64,000 bases of DNA from Gracilariopsis chorda (Eukaryota; Rhodophyta; Florideophyceae; Gracilariales; Gracilariaceae), in NCBI GenBank assembly GCA_003194525.1, contig NBIV01000049.1:248001-312000 (forward strand). Direction: 5' to 3'. A model generated the notes under the pieces. The model worked only from the letters and a program-made list of their open reading frames with translations, searched no databases and was not told the DNA's origin. The position numbers were made by a program, and so were the translations under genes. Each line of letters starts with the position of its first letter. The first letter of the stretch is position 1. Shown here piece after piece: positions 42,409 through 53,195 of this stretch.

Positions 42409-44582
42409 ATGTCGAGAAATCCCTCCGACGCGGAGCCAGTGGTTATGCGTAGTCGCTCCCGCGACAACGCGGACACATCCGAAGTTCGGTTCGTACCCCG
42501 TATCCCTATACGGACAAGTTCCAGCCGTACTGGCGCCGCTTCATTGCGGAATGATACCCCCGACCGGGAACCCGGGAACCTCCTTTTGCCCTCGTTATCA
42601 CCCCCGCAGGGGAATGCAGCATCGACTCCGGCTGTTGCCGCAGTGCCCCAGGCACCCCGGCCTGCTCCCGCTGTCGCGGCTTCAAGCCCCCGTGGAACGG
42701 GCGATAACACCCCCCAGGGGACTTCCCTGGAATCCCAGGTCCGCGCTCTGTGGACCGCCCATGACACCCTTGTAGGGGAACTAAAATCCCACCAAGAGGT
42801 GGTCTTGGCAACCCCCGTAAAGGAGGTCGCCAAGGAACTCCGTATTTTACGGTCTGACGTCAACTCCGTGTTGGAGAGTTTGGGACAACCCGCCACCTTC
42901 ATCGAAGGAGTTGAAGCCCGATTTGATCGGATTGGTGCCCGCCTGGAGACGCTGGAGCAGTTCGTCCTCATGGACAAACCATCTCCGGATGATCCGGTAA
43001 ACGAGGCATCGCACAACGACCAGCTTGCTGGGAAGAAGAAACGCCGTCATCGACGGAAACACCACCGAAAATATTCGGACTCCGATTCTTCGACATCTTC
43101 GGACTCATCCCGAAACCATTCGGTTAGCTCGAGCTCCTCGGACTCCGACTCGGAGGACGAGAAGCGAGGCTACTCCTCCGCTCGAAGCGGTCATCGGCCA
43201 CTAAAGGTGTGGTCCGAACCCGCCAGAAGGGGAGAAGACACTCCGGTCTCCGGGAATTGAAACCGACAAACCCGGATTACCGGAAGCTTTTATCATACCG
43301 GTACTACCGGCTCGAAGATTCGTCACTTGGACCTACGCCCCGTGGTACGGGAAAGGTGCGAGAATGCATTAAGCGAATGCAGCTCTCGCTCCGCAACCAG
43401 TATTTTACTGGAGAGGACCCAGTCCTAGTACTGGATTTCCTATCCCGCTTTGTAGCGGAGGCCAATATCCTCGGTATGAATGAGGGACAAGCCTATTTGG
43501 CTTTACCGTATTTCTTACGGGGAGTGGCGGAGGACCAATACAACTCTGTCAGAGGATCTTCTCGCGCCTCCGAGGGAGGGGTTACTTGCTGGCCGGAGGC
43601 TGTGCAGTATCTTCTGCGCTCCTACGCCACAAACACTGCTATTCAGCAGGCTATCCTTGCTTTGCGAGATACACGCCAGCGTGCTGGAGAGACCGAGACC
43701 GATTACTCGGTAGGCCTTAACAAGGCTTTCCACAGATGTGGTAACGTATACCCCGCTGGGGAGCGCAGTACCATGTTCATCGATGGTCTTGACAAGGCAA
43801 TCCGGAGTTTCGTTACCCGTTATCGGGAGAACAAGCGGAGGATCACTTATCTCGAGCTGTTCCAACACGCTCGAGTGGAAGGGGATGCACTTCGTGCAAG
43901 AACTCCGAACAATCGGTCTAAATCCGCGAAGGCGTTGATGATGGAGAGTGATTCCTCATCGCTCCCGCTCACTGCAGATGGGAACCCTAGACAGGGATTT
44001 GATACCATGCATTTAGTGCAGGGGGATGGTGTGTCGATTCCAACCACCGATTTACCGTCAAAGACGGAGATGACCCGTGATACGGGAACAGAAGATCTCG
44101 TTCTATACGGTGGTAACAGTCGGGTCCAACCCCAACGACTCCCGCTTTCAAACGGTCAAACCCGTTATCAACGGCCTGGATGGACTGACACCCGCTATGC
44201 GGTTCGCTTCCCCGATACTCGGAATAACAATCTGCGTGTCGCGGTGTTGGCTCTCATTTGCCACCTTTGTTATGCCCATGGCCATACCTCGCCTCAGTGT
44301 ATCTGCTCACTGAAGGATATGGCCAAGGTGGTGGCAAACTACGAGGCCTTCACTCCAGAGGAGAAACGTTCCGTCCCGACGGCTTCCTACCTCCGTGCTA
44401 AAACGGACTTTTCCCATGCCCTACCGCAGACCCCGCGTGCGCGGCAAGCTTCATACACCCCGATTCGGGAGATCACGCAACCATCCGTTGCAACCCCCGC
44501 TTATGCGGATAGAAACCCCCGTCAACGGGATGAAGCACTCGTTGTCGAGGAAACCAACCCACCGCCGAAGGCGGAAAACTAA
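42409..44582 (+). pseudogene. Gag of copy 2, one frameshift
   Basis: Same layout as the 724-aa gag. The frame starting MSRNPSDAEP runs to 43260, and the rest continues in another frame (43209-44582). Compared with copy 1, CTCCTCGCGCTCG has become CTCCTCCGCTCG near 43175: one G is lost just after the Ser/Asp-rich stretch. From about 43480 to 44582 the DNA is essentially identical to copy 1, including the zinc knuckle, whereas the N-terminal half differs at scattered sites. Confidence 0.9.
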
Positions 44583-44618
44583 CTGAGGGAGTCTCCCCTT
44601 TGGGAGAGGCGTCCTCAG
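44583..44618 (+). promoter_or_regulatory. Gag-pol junction hairpin (copy 2)
   Basis: Same two-part stem as copy 1, starting three bases after a GGAAAAC heptamer (44573-44579). Pol is open in the -1 frame from 44534, overlapping gag by about 49 nt. Confidence 0.65.
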
Positions 44619-45586
44619 ACAAGAGGCTGTTGGCGCCCGAGGCGTCCTCGCCTCGCTCCCCGGTGAAAGTCCTCTCGAGGAAAGACACCGCAGACGCGGA
44701 CTCTGCGCACCTCGGTGTGTTGCGTCGCCCGTGGATACGGAGTAAAAATCCCCGGATTCCCGGTAGAGTCTTGGTCTTGGCCAAGCGCAATTATAAGGTC
44801 TATGCCGACCTTGGCCTTGACCCCCAGTTTATGGTGAGGTTTCTCACCGTCCTGGATACAGGTGCAGGCCCCAACTTTGTTGTGGAATCATTGTTACCCC
44901 CGCTTGTGCGGTCGCGTATCCGCTCTGACGCGGTCCCCGACATTTCGGATGCGAACAACAATCCGTTACAAACGGTGGGCACAGTGGACCTCGTCGTGAG
45001 ACTTGGTACCTCTGTGGTGAAGTTGGACTTCATCGTTTGCCGTTCATTGGCAGCACCAGTCATACTGGGATGTGATTACTGCGACAGATTTATCGACGCA
45101 ATCAGGCCCCGCCTCAGGCGTGTAGAACTTGAAGACGGATCGTCGGTTCCAATTGTTCGCCGCCCGCTAAAGCGGTCCTCTCGGAAACAAGTTCCGCTCC
45201 CTGCTGCGCAGGAACCACCGCCCGCGTCCTGCGAGTCCACCAAGCTCCGCGTCGCCCCCTCGGTTTCTATACCACCTGAGTCCCAAGTCTGGGTGCAGGT
45301 AAATTCCCGTCAACACGGTCTTCGGGTTATAAAACCCCTCGCCTCGTTGTACGAGAAATCCCAGCTGGCGCTGGCTAATGGAATTGTCTCCATTTCCCCG
45401 GATGTTCCTTTCCGGATATTGGTTGCGAACCTTGGCAAACACCCCCAGTATCTGGTCAAACACCAAGTAATTGGGAGTGTAACCCCCCATCCTATGGGAA
45501 TGCTGCCAACAAAGATGACAGCCGCCGATGTACTCGGAGTTACCACCTCTTCTGAGGAGTTCGCCCCGCCGTCCGAAGACGTCAAG

Positions 45587-45600
45587 TCTAAGGAGGGGGA
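45587..45600 (+). promoter_or_regulatory. Internal polypurine motif, copy 2 (protease-RT linker)
   Basis: TCTAAGGAGGGGGA, at the same place as 40812-40825. It encodes the SKEGEE segment. Confidence 0.5.
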
Positions 45601-46702
45601 GGAAACCGCTACTTCAGCGTCGAACATACCGAGTAACTCGGAATTGCGAACCACACCTGTTCCACAGGACAATGCTCCATCGAGCAACGACCGGATTGAT
45701 CCGGAAAAAGCACTGGAAGCGCTGGACTTCAGCCACGTTCCAGAGTCGCACCGCGACAAACTCCGTACCATGTTACGGGAATTCACCACAATGTGGGATG
45801 GCTCGCTTGGCGAGATTAATGCAACGGAACACCGGATCGATTTAATCCCCGGTGCGCGACCGGTTGCACAACCCCCTTACAGGGCAGGTCCCAAAGCTCG
45901 GGAAGAGGAGCAGTCCCAAGTGGACAAGATGCTCCGCGCAGGTGTGCTTGAGCCCGCTCAATCACCCTGGGCATCCCCAGTTGTACTGGCTTTAAAGGCC
46001 GACGGAACCTGGAGGTTCTGTGTCGACTACCGCGGGCTCAATGCCGTGAATGTTAGGGACACGTACCCTATCCCTCGTATGGACGAGTGCATTGACTCCC
46101 TTGGAGACGCCACCGTGTTCACGGCCCTTGATGCCAATTGGGGATATTGGCAAGTACCTGTCAGACAGGAGGATCGCGACAAAACTGCATTCACCTGCCA
46201 TGCAGGAACGTACCGCTTCAAGCGGATGCCATTTGGGTTAACCAACGCCCCCGCCACCTTTCAGCGTGCCGTAGATATTCTACTCAACCGCTGTAAGTGG
46301 CGGAGTTGTCTGGTCTACCTTGATGATATTATCATCTTCTCCAACTCGTTGGACGACCATCTCACTCATGTCCGAGACGTGCTGACCGTACTCTGCGATG
46401 CGGGAATTACCCTCAAGTTGAGGAAATGCGAGTTTTTCACAGATACTGTGAAGTATCTGGGTCACATTATCCGTCCTGGACGGTTAGCGATCGAGAAAGC
46501 TCGAGTCAAATCCCTCGTTGAGGCGAAAGAACCCCGTACTCAAACGGAACTGCGCTCCTTTTTGGGGCTGGTCAACGTCTATCGACGGTTTATCCCGAAC
46601 TTTTCGGATACTGCGGCGCCCCTAAACGCGTTGTTGCGAAAGGGGAACCCCCAAAACTGGGAACATTTACGCCCGAGCAATCGGAAGCTTTTAACTCCTT
46701 AA

Positions 46703-47493
46703 AGGAGGCTGTCACATCAGCACCAATCCTACATCTCCCAAAACTTGGGTTGCCATACTCCGTAGATACGGACTCGAGCGACTACCAAGTCGGGTGTGCT
46801 CTTTTTCAAACCACCCCCGAGGGGGAACGACATCCAATTGGTTATTGGTCACGTTCGCTCAATGTTCATGAGCGGAACTACTCCGTATCGGAGAAAGAGT
46901 GCCTTGCCGTCGTATGGGCGATGACCACTCTGCGCCCCTACCTTATGGGAATTCACTTCACCGTGTACACGGATCATTCCTCATTGAGGTGGTTGATGAA
47001 TATCTCCGACCCGTCGGGACGCCTCATGCGCTGGAGACTCCGCCTCGCGGAATATGACTTTCAAGTCATTTATAAAAAGGGTGCGCAGAACACCCAGGCC
47101 GACGCTTTGTCGCGGTTACCCACAAGTGGGGAAGCACTCCCAATGGAGGATGATGAAGTCCCATGTTTCATGGCTATAGACCGGGACGATCCGGAACATG
47201 CCGTCGAGGCTAGGCCAGAAACCTGGGACGAGGATGCTGATTTTGACGAACTACTCGCATCGCGAGATAAATCTGAGAACCCGTTACCGGGAAACTTTGT
47301 ACCGGTATCACCGGAAGAAATGATCCGAGAACAATTGGGCGACCCATTCTGTACGAGAATTCGTGCCCGTATCAACGGTGGTGAAGATCTCCCTTTCGGG
47401 GTAAACGACAAAGGCTACCTCGTAAGAAAGGTCGAAGCCCCCCCACAGATTGTGGTACCACATTCCCTGCAATCGCGGGTGTTACATCTATAA
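46703..47493 (+). pseudogene. Pol of copy 2: RNase H
   Basis: The frame 46750-47493 carries the Ty3-type RNase H: YSVDTDSSDYQVGCALF (Asp), NYSVSEKECLAVVW (Glu), TVYTDHSSLRWLM (Asp) and KKGAQNTQADALSRL. It then continues through the tether toward the integrase zinc finger and stops at a TAA in what is LHLSHYAK in the 52-63 kb element. Confidence 0.85.
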
Positions 47494-48679
47494 CACTACG
47501 CCCCCATTGGAGGTCACCCAGGTGGGAGGAAACTCTACCTAACCCTGCGAAGGGATTTCTATTGGCCCACAATGGCGGTGGATTGCTACGCAACTGTGCG
47601 GTTTTGTAGCGAATGCGCGAAGAATCGCGTGAAACTCCGCAAAAATGCGAAGAAGATGAAACTATTCCCGCAAGGGCGCCGCTCGAGTTTATCGCGATCG
47701 ATATTCTCGGACCACTACTCGCCACGAAACGTGGAAACAAGTTTCTACTTGTCATTACCGACCGCTTTTCTAAGCTGGTACGGACTGTCCCTCTTCGTAG
47801 GATAATACGGTGGCCCAGGCTCTGGTGACGCACTGGATTTTCGTCTATGCTCCCCCTGTGGAGGTGCTCTCCGATAACGGGAAACAATTCGCGAGCAAGT
47901 TCTTCCAGGATGTTTGTCGCATCCTGGATGTCAAGAACTTGTTCACGACTACCTACCACCCCCAGTGTAATGGGCAAGTTGAACGGTTTAACCGGACGTT
48001 ACTCGCGGCGTTACGTTCCTACGTCGCTGACCACCCAGAGAACTGGGACATGTACGCTGATGCGTTAACCTACGCGTACAACACGCAGGTACACCGGACT
48101 ACCGGAGTTTCGCCATTCGAGTTGGTTCTATCTAGAACACCCCCGCCTGTGGCGCTGAACCCCAAGCTACCCTGGACAATTTCCCATCAGTGGGTATCCC
48201 CGATTCGGGCAAATAACTACGTCTTCATCAGGAAGGAGTACTACAACCCGGAACAGGAGAAGCGCCGTAAACTCTCGCCTGTGGCGGATGGACTATTCAA
48301 GGTCATCTCTGTAAACACCGACACTGTCGTGGTAGAGATGGGCGACACGCACGAACGGATTTCCCGTGATCGTGTTGTGCTTGCCCCTCCTCCCTCGTCA
48401 GAGGTAGTCCTGGATCCAGGCAACCACGTTTCTACGGACTCTGCAACACCGGAATCATCCGGGAGTACTAGGCCTACGGTACTACCACACCCCAGCCGGG
48501 GACTCTCAGACCTACTGACCCTGTCGGACTCACCGGCTCAGCCGGATAATTCGGGCCTCTCAGAGCCCGTCCCTACAACGCCCCCCCCCCTGGCGCGAAT
48601 TTATACCTGCCAGGCGGGGAATGTTATCCCTGATCTCGCCGCTCCGTCTAAGGAGGGGGAGGAGAACACTCGTTTTTGA
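47494..48679 (+). pseudogene. Pol of copy 2: integrase
   Basis: Zinc-binding HHCC remnant: GGHPGG, then FCSEC at about 47600. Core: FIAIDILGPLL (first Asp), VEVLSDNGKQFASKFF (second Asp), TYHPQCNGQVERFNRTL (Glu). The 47494-47820 part is split by frameshifts. Compared with the element at 52-63 kb, about eight bases are missing at 47808 and roughly 120 bp at about 48190. The frame from 47810 ends with SKEGEENTRF and a TGA. Confidence 0.85.
48647..48660 (+). promoter_or_regulatory. Internal polypurine motif at the integrase-linker boundary
   Basis: TCTAAGGAGGGGGA followed by GGAG, identical to the core 3' polypurine tract of sister elements. Confidence 0.5.
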
Positions 48680-50002
48680 GCAACGATATCGCCGTCGCAA
48701 CGGGAAACACGTAACATACGGAACACTGACTGTAGAGCACGGAGTATGTCACACGACACTAATCCCCCGTTCTCTGGCAGTGCTGCGCAACTACCGCACA
48801 CCCCTGTCAGGGAAGGATCCCCGGTACGGGAGTATGGTGACGATCGACCCCAATCCCGTGAGCAGAGCGATGCATCGAAGCCGCCATTGGCGGAAGCCCC
48901 CGCAGAACCGGTCCAATTAGGTCCAGCAGACCCGCGCCCCGCGGAGAAGAGGCGCCCAGATACGCCAGTGCCACTGGGAAATACCCACACCCCTCTTGGG
49001 GAAAAAGGCAGCCAAGCCGCAGTCGAAGCTTCAGGCCCTGGCGCGCAAGCGCCGGAAACGCCTCCCGTCGTCGACGGAATCGAAGCCCCCGCTCCGGGGA
49101 ATAATTTGCGCCAACTTCCGCAACGCTGCGGCGAAGAACCGAGGAACTCGGGAAAAACGCGCGCCATCGCACGCTCGAAACCGGTCGTACCGGACGCTGC
49201 CCCTCCTCATGGAGACGGTGCACCCCGCTCAGCAGCAAGGTCCCTGAAAAGGGTGTCATCGGCAACTGCCCGGCACCCCCCAAAGGGGAATTTTAACCAC
49301 AATGCCGGTGTACCGGATATAGCCTTACGCAACCCCCCTGTAGCCGGGGACACCACGGCACAGCCGGAACGTATGGCAGAGAACGCTCGTGACCCCCCAG
49401 GGGAGGCGGAAAGCTTACCAATCACCGTGTCGCACGGGACCCCACAGGGGATGTCGCAAACACCGTTCCCGCATACGCGGCAAAGACCCCGCAAGCTCGC
49501 GGTTCGTGAAGAAGACCGCACTCGCGGATTTCAAGTCCCCTGCCGGTTGGCGGTTCGCCCGGCCTACCGTGATGACGGGAACAACGACGCCCCTCTGGGG
49601 AATAACTTGGCGGTGAAAACCATGACGCCTAACACCCTCTTGAGGGATATCCTCCAGCACGAGCAGCGGCCGCTACCACAGCGCACGGCAACGCCGGAGT
49701 TATCGCCGACAACCCTGATGGGGGGCCACATACCGCACAGCGGGCAACCCTCGCAAGGGAGTATAACCACCACCCGGCACGGCCAGCAGGTCTACGAACG
49801 AGAGTTCGTAGTAGACCGACTTGTTGGACACACCTGGGACCAGGATGGTATTCTACAATACCGGGTCCGCTGGTACGGGTATGACCCCAGTGGGGATATG
49901 TGGGAGCCAATCGAACACCTCCCACGGTCGCAGGTCGTGCGATACCACCGTCAAACGGGACCTGCAGCCCCAGCTACGCTGGTTAATGCCCAAGTCGGGT
50001 AA
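48680..50002 (+). CDS. Linker plus chromodomain ORF of copy 2
   Basis: A frame of 418 codons (from ATG 48746), in the same frame as integrase but separated by one TGA (48677-48679). The first 340 residues are Pro/Arg/Ala-rich and likely disordered, with a basic LAVR motif repeated (RKLAVREEDR, RLAVRPAYRD). A chromodomain follows at about 350-405: EFVVDRLVGHTWDQDGILQY, YRVRWYGYDPSGDMWEPIEH. Its aromatic residues (F/V, W-Y, W) are in place. Chromodomains on Ty3-type integrases steer insertion by reading histone marks. The sister element has no stop here, so this was probably the C-terminus of pol. Confidence 0.8.
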   Translation, partial: ATISPSQRETRNIRNTDCRARSMSHDTNPPFSGSAAQLPHTPVREGSPVREYGDDRPQSREQSDASKPPLAEAPAEPVQLGPADPRPAEKRRPDTPVPLGNTHTPLGEKGSQAAVEASGPGAQAPETPPVVDGIEAPAPGNNLRQLPQRCGEEPRNSGKTRAIARSKPVVPDAAPPHGDGAPRSAARSLKRVSSATARHPPKGNFNHNAGVPDIALRNPPVAGDTTAQPERMAENARDPPGEAESLPITVSHGTPQGMSQTPFPHTRQRPRKLAVREEDRTRGFQVPCRLAVRPAYRDDGNNDAPLGNNLAVKTMTPNTLLRDILQHEQRPLPQRTATPELSPTTLMGGHIPHSGQPSQGSITTTRHGQQVYEREFVVDRLVGHTWDQDGILQYRVRWYGYDPSGDMWEPIEHLPRSQVVRYHRQTGPAAPATLVNAQVG

Positions 50003-50243
50003 CGTCGCCGCGCGAGCGGAGGGCGATAGGAAAGGATAACAAGGCAAGGTCCGTTGAAGACGGGGAACTCAAACGAGAATCACCGTTCTAAACGGGAACG
50101 TTTATTCAAGAGAGCAGCTAGCTCCCCACAACACTATACTAAAATAGCTGGCTATGCCAGGAAAGAAGAACCGGAGACGGCGCACGCGCTTTTATCACCC
50201 ATTTTCGTCTGGGAACCCTCCGCGTCCGCGGTCCTTTTCCCGT

Positions 50244-50258
50244 CTTAGGGGGGGGATA
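50244..50258 (+). promoter_or_regulatory. 3' polypurine tract of the composite element
   Basis: TTAGGGGGGGGATA precedes the TG of the 3' LTR. Confidence 0.75.
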
Positions 50259-51088
50259 TGTAGTGCAACGCCCTCAGGGAGGGATTCTTGGTACTTGAAC
50301 GCTTTCCCGATATCATCGGTTGTGTAGTGTGTATATGAACTAGGCCCCATTATGGTGGATATGGACACGTGGGACACGGTTTTGGGTCAATTGGCGGTCA
50401 GCCACAGTAGTGGATGTTCCCACGAAATGTGGAGTATTTTAGTTGATTTTATTTATTATTTTCACACCCATCTCTGGGAAGCTAGTACTTAGTGTCACGG
50501 TGCACTGCCGTCGCACCAGTAAACCTTCCCCAACAAGGGACCCCAACCTGGGTAATTGGCTCTAGTTGTTACCGCTTGTGCGCGTGCTCTACTCCTCCTT
50601 GGAGGGAAGCGCCGTGAACCACACATCTAACCCCCTTGCACATCTAAAGAGGCCCATCCTTGGGAATATAATTGTTCCAATCACATTGGTGTCTCGCCCT
50701 GTATAGGGAGTCCTGTCCACCGGCATTGCCGTACTTGTTCGTCGCTCTCGCGACTCACCTTCGCACACTCGTCCTCCTTTCCCTTCACTCTCCTCCTTTC
50801 CCCCTTTAAGGGTAGTACATCCCGCTACCCGCGGCCTCTCCTGTGTGCACCCGCTCACACTTCCCCACTTACGTGGAAACATACCTCTACTGAGGGTCAC
50901 ACCCCGCTCACGCGGATACCGATTCTTCGCCTTCACCTCCCTGCGCAAGTCGCGACACGTGTCCCTGGTCTTAGAAACCGGCTTCGCCGTGACACCTCTG
51001 GGAGGGCTCTACCCAACTGGGTTCACCTCGTGAGAGGAAGATCCCGAAAGTCTTTCGGTGTTTTTCCCCTTTGGGGCATTGCACCACA
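50259..51088 (+). repeat. Outer 3' LTR
   Basis: 830 bp, TGTAGTGCAACG...GCATTGCACCACA, followed by the target duplication AGTGA. It shares block differences with the LTR at 36695 rather than the one at 41478. Confidence 0.9.
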
Positions 51089-51093
51089 AGTGA

Positions 51094-51468
51094 AGAAGTT
51101 CAGAATTTTTGTGTAAAGTCGCCTGTGCGTGAATTCTTTAGTGTAGCTATCGTACATGCACAGTCTGTACGTTTTCGTTCAACTCGGCCACAGTGGAGCA
51201 AACTAGGATGGAATGTGTGGCCCATCGCACGTTCCATTCGATGACTCTTACGCCTTCATTCAACGCACTCTACACAGTCCCTCGTAAAGCCAGTAACCAT
51301 CAGAAGGGCTCAATTTGGCAAAAGGCTTAATTTGGCAGATGCCCCTCCAGGTTTGGTCGGTCGGTTGCAGCTCATAGGCCACTCACAGAGAGGCTCCCAA
51401 ACCCACTGCGGTAGTTTAGCTTCACCCCTTGAGAACTTAGGTAGCGTCCCAAGAGACCACAATCCACC
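51094..51468. other. Sequence before the pogo-like transposase
   Basis: No gene seen. The words GGCTCAATTTGGCA and GGCTTAATTTGGCA occur at about 51307 and 51325. They may be subterminal repeats of the DNA transposon, but its right terminus lies beyond the window. Confidence 0.35.
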
Positions 51469-52279
51469 ATGCCATTATCAATGCGACGCCAGACGACCAA
51501 AGTAAAGGCCGACCACATACGGCGAGGAGATTTGGAGGCACGCCGCCGTGAAGAAGCAAACTTAATCCGACAGAACCGTACTGTTGTAGACGTTTCTGCA
51601 GCAACTTCAATTACCAAACATACTATCCATCGCACCAAAAAGCAATAATAGAAAGCGAAAACCAGACACCCGACCGGCTTCGTGCCCTAAGAAAGCACTA
51701 TGCTGGACGCAAACCAGTTCTGAATTTTTCAAAAGAGAATGTGCTAGTAAAACACGCGATTTTTGCGTCTGAGCAAGCTTTCACCATCAGAGAGCATGTA
51801 ATGCCTTCCATGATGGCGCAAGTTGCTAACGATGGCCGTGAAACTTCCAAAAACAAACAGCTATTCATTTGGGCTCTGTGCTCCTTTCGGTAAAGAAACC
51901 AGCCACTCACTATGCGCAAGACAGAAAAAGTAGTACTCAAGCGCATTAATGCGCAAAACACAGAACATTTCCACACTTTGGTTCATGTGATAAATAACGT
52001 CAAGAATAAGATGTCATAGATCTTTACATATCCGCTAAAAATCTGAAACAGTAGTGAAACAGGTATATCGGCCTCATAAGGACGTCGCTATAGGGAGTGT
52101 AGTGCAGCGAGCCGGAGAAACAGCGGTCTGCGAATGAAAATCAAAGAATATGGGAAGCATCTCACGTCCGTTATAATAGATTGTGCTGCAGGGCACATAG
52201 CACCAATATTTCTCATTTCACAAGGGAATAAACAAGTGGAGACCTGGATGAACCCGGTACCAGAACAGGTAATCGGAAC
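51469..52279 (+). pseudogene. Pogo/CENP-B-type DDE transposase, left part
   Basis: An ATG at 51469 opens a 59-codon frame with an N-terminal helix-turn-helix (RRREEANLIRQNRTVVDVSA, then ITKHTIHR). After a frameshift a second DNA-binding-like region reads KHYAGRKPVLNFSKENVLVK, and a relic of the 'N.DETGI' strand appears as NSSETGIS near 52050. The catalytic-core strand VIIDCAAGHIAPIFLISQG follows at 52167-52226, resembling the 'vSaaGe.lpPlvIfkG' of DDE_1. It is interrupted at 52279 by the LTR element and resumes at 63243. Several frameshifts and stops make it inactive. Confidence 0.65.
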
Positions 52280-52284
52280 GCTGC

Positions 52285-53079
52285 TGAAGTGCAATGCCCT
52301 CAGAGAGGGATTCTTGGTACTTGGTCGATTTCGCGAATGTTTCGGTAATGTAGTCATTGCATGAACTACGACCGCTAATAGTGGATTTGACACGTGAGAC
52401 ACGGAAGAGTCAATTGGCGGTTGGCCACAGTAGTGGGCATGAACCACCAAAGTGGAGTAATTTAGTTAATTCTATTTATTATTTTTACACCCATTTCTGG
52501 GATTGGTAGTCTTTAGTGCGTCAGCAGGTTGCGGTCGCACCAGTAAACCTTCCCCAACAAGGGACTCTAACCTGGGGAATGGGCTCTAGACCTCTCCGCC
52601 TTCGCGTGTTCTCTACTCCCTCTTGGAGGGAAGCACCGTCGCGTACGGGAAGTCTAACGACCTTGCCTATCTAAAGGACCCGAGTATTCGGATTATTATT
52701 ACAGCTGTCTTGGTGTCCGCCTGTATAAGGTTTATTTACAGGCACTGCCGTTAGTCTTCGTCACGACACTCGTGACTCCGCTCCCCCTTATTTTTCCCTT
52801 TACAGGGTGGCTTTCCCGCTACCCACGGCTCGTGTTTGCACGTGTCACTAACGTGGAAACCTCACCTCTTTATAGGACGACCACCCCCATACACCGCTCC
52901 TGCGGATACCCAATTCTTGCCTCAACCTCCCTGCGCAAGTCGCGACGGGTGGCCTCGGCCTTACAACCCGACATAGTCGTGCCACTCCTAGGAGGGCTCT
53001 ACCCAACTGGGCTCAGCTCGAACGAGGAAAGATCCCGAACGTCTTTCGGTGCACTCCCGCTTCCGGGCATTGCACTACA
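52285..53079 (+). repeat. 5' LTR of the 10.95-kb element
   Basis: TGAAGTGCAATG...GCATTGCACTACA. A TATAAGG word at 52724, in the second half of the LTR, is a candidate promoter. The partner LTR lies at 62442. Confidence 0.9.
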
Positions 53080-53082
53080 AAG

Positions 53083-53103
53083 TGGTCTCCCGACCTAGAA
53101 TCG
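53083..53103 (+). promoter_or_regulatory. tRNA primer-binding site
   Basis: TGGTCTCCCGACCTAGAATC three bases after the LTR, identical to the composite element. Confidence 0.7.
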
Positions 53104-53195
53104 GTTTTGGTGTTTGGTTCCCTCTTTCGAGGTTTTGTTTCTTTTGTTTGTTTTCCGGAAGTTACGTTATTTTCCCATCGTAACGGTTGGCCCTC

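Larger units (their letters stand above)
44534..46702 (+). pseudogene. Pol of copy 2: protease and reverse transcriptase
   Basis: The longest pol frame in the window. Aspartic protease has LDTGAGPNFV (Asp codon 44855-44857) and ILGCDYCDRF. RT has ASPVVLALKADGTWRFCVDY, FTALDANWGYWQVPV (first catalytic Asp), FKRMPFGLTNAPATFQ, YLDDIIIFS (46316-46327, catalytic YxDD), and the thumb/connection SFLGLVNVYRRFIPNF. All catalytic residues are present. A one-base loss near 46650 shifts the frame, so RNase H follows out of frame and this frame ends at 46702. No start codon is needed if pol is made by frameshifting from gag. Confidence 0.85.
36695..51088 (+). mobile_element. Composite Ty3/gypsy unit with three LTRs
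   Basis: LTRs lie at 36695-37527, 41478-42303 and 50259-51088. The outer two share start TGTA(T/G)TGC, many diagnostic bases and the same 5-bp duplication AGTGA (36690-36694 and 51089-51093). The middle LTR starts TGAAGTGC, differs at many sites and sits exactly at a break inside the first copy's RT. This fits insertion of a related element into the RT of an older one, then recombination between their homologous 3' parts. Confidence 0.85.

Noticed and set aside
48601-49167. 188-codon minus-strand frame in the linker
   Set aside because: It mirrors the Pro/Arg-rich sense ORF, has Gly/Ser/Pro-heavy composition, and no homolog in the other elements' equivalent region.
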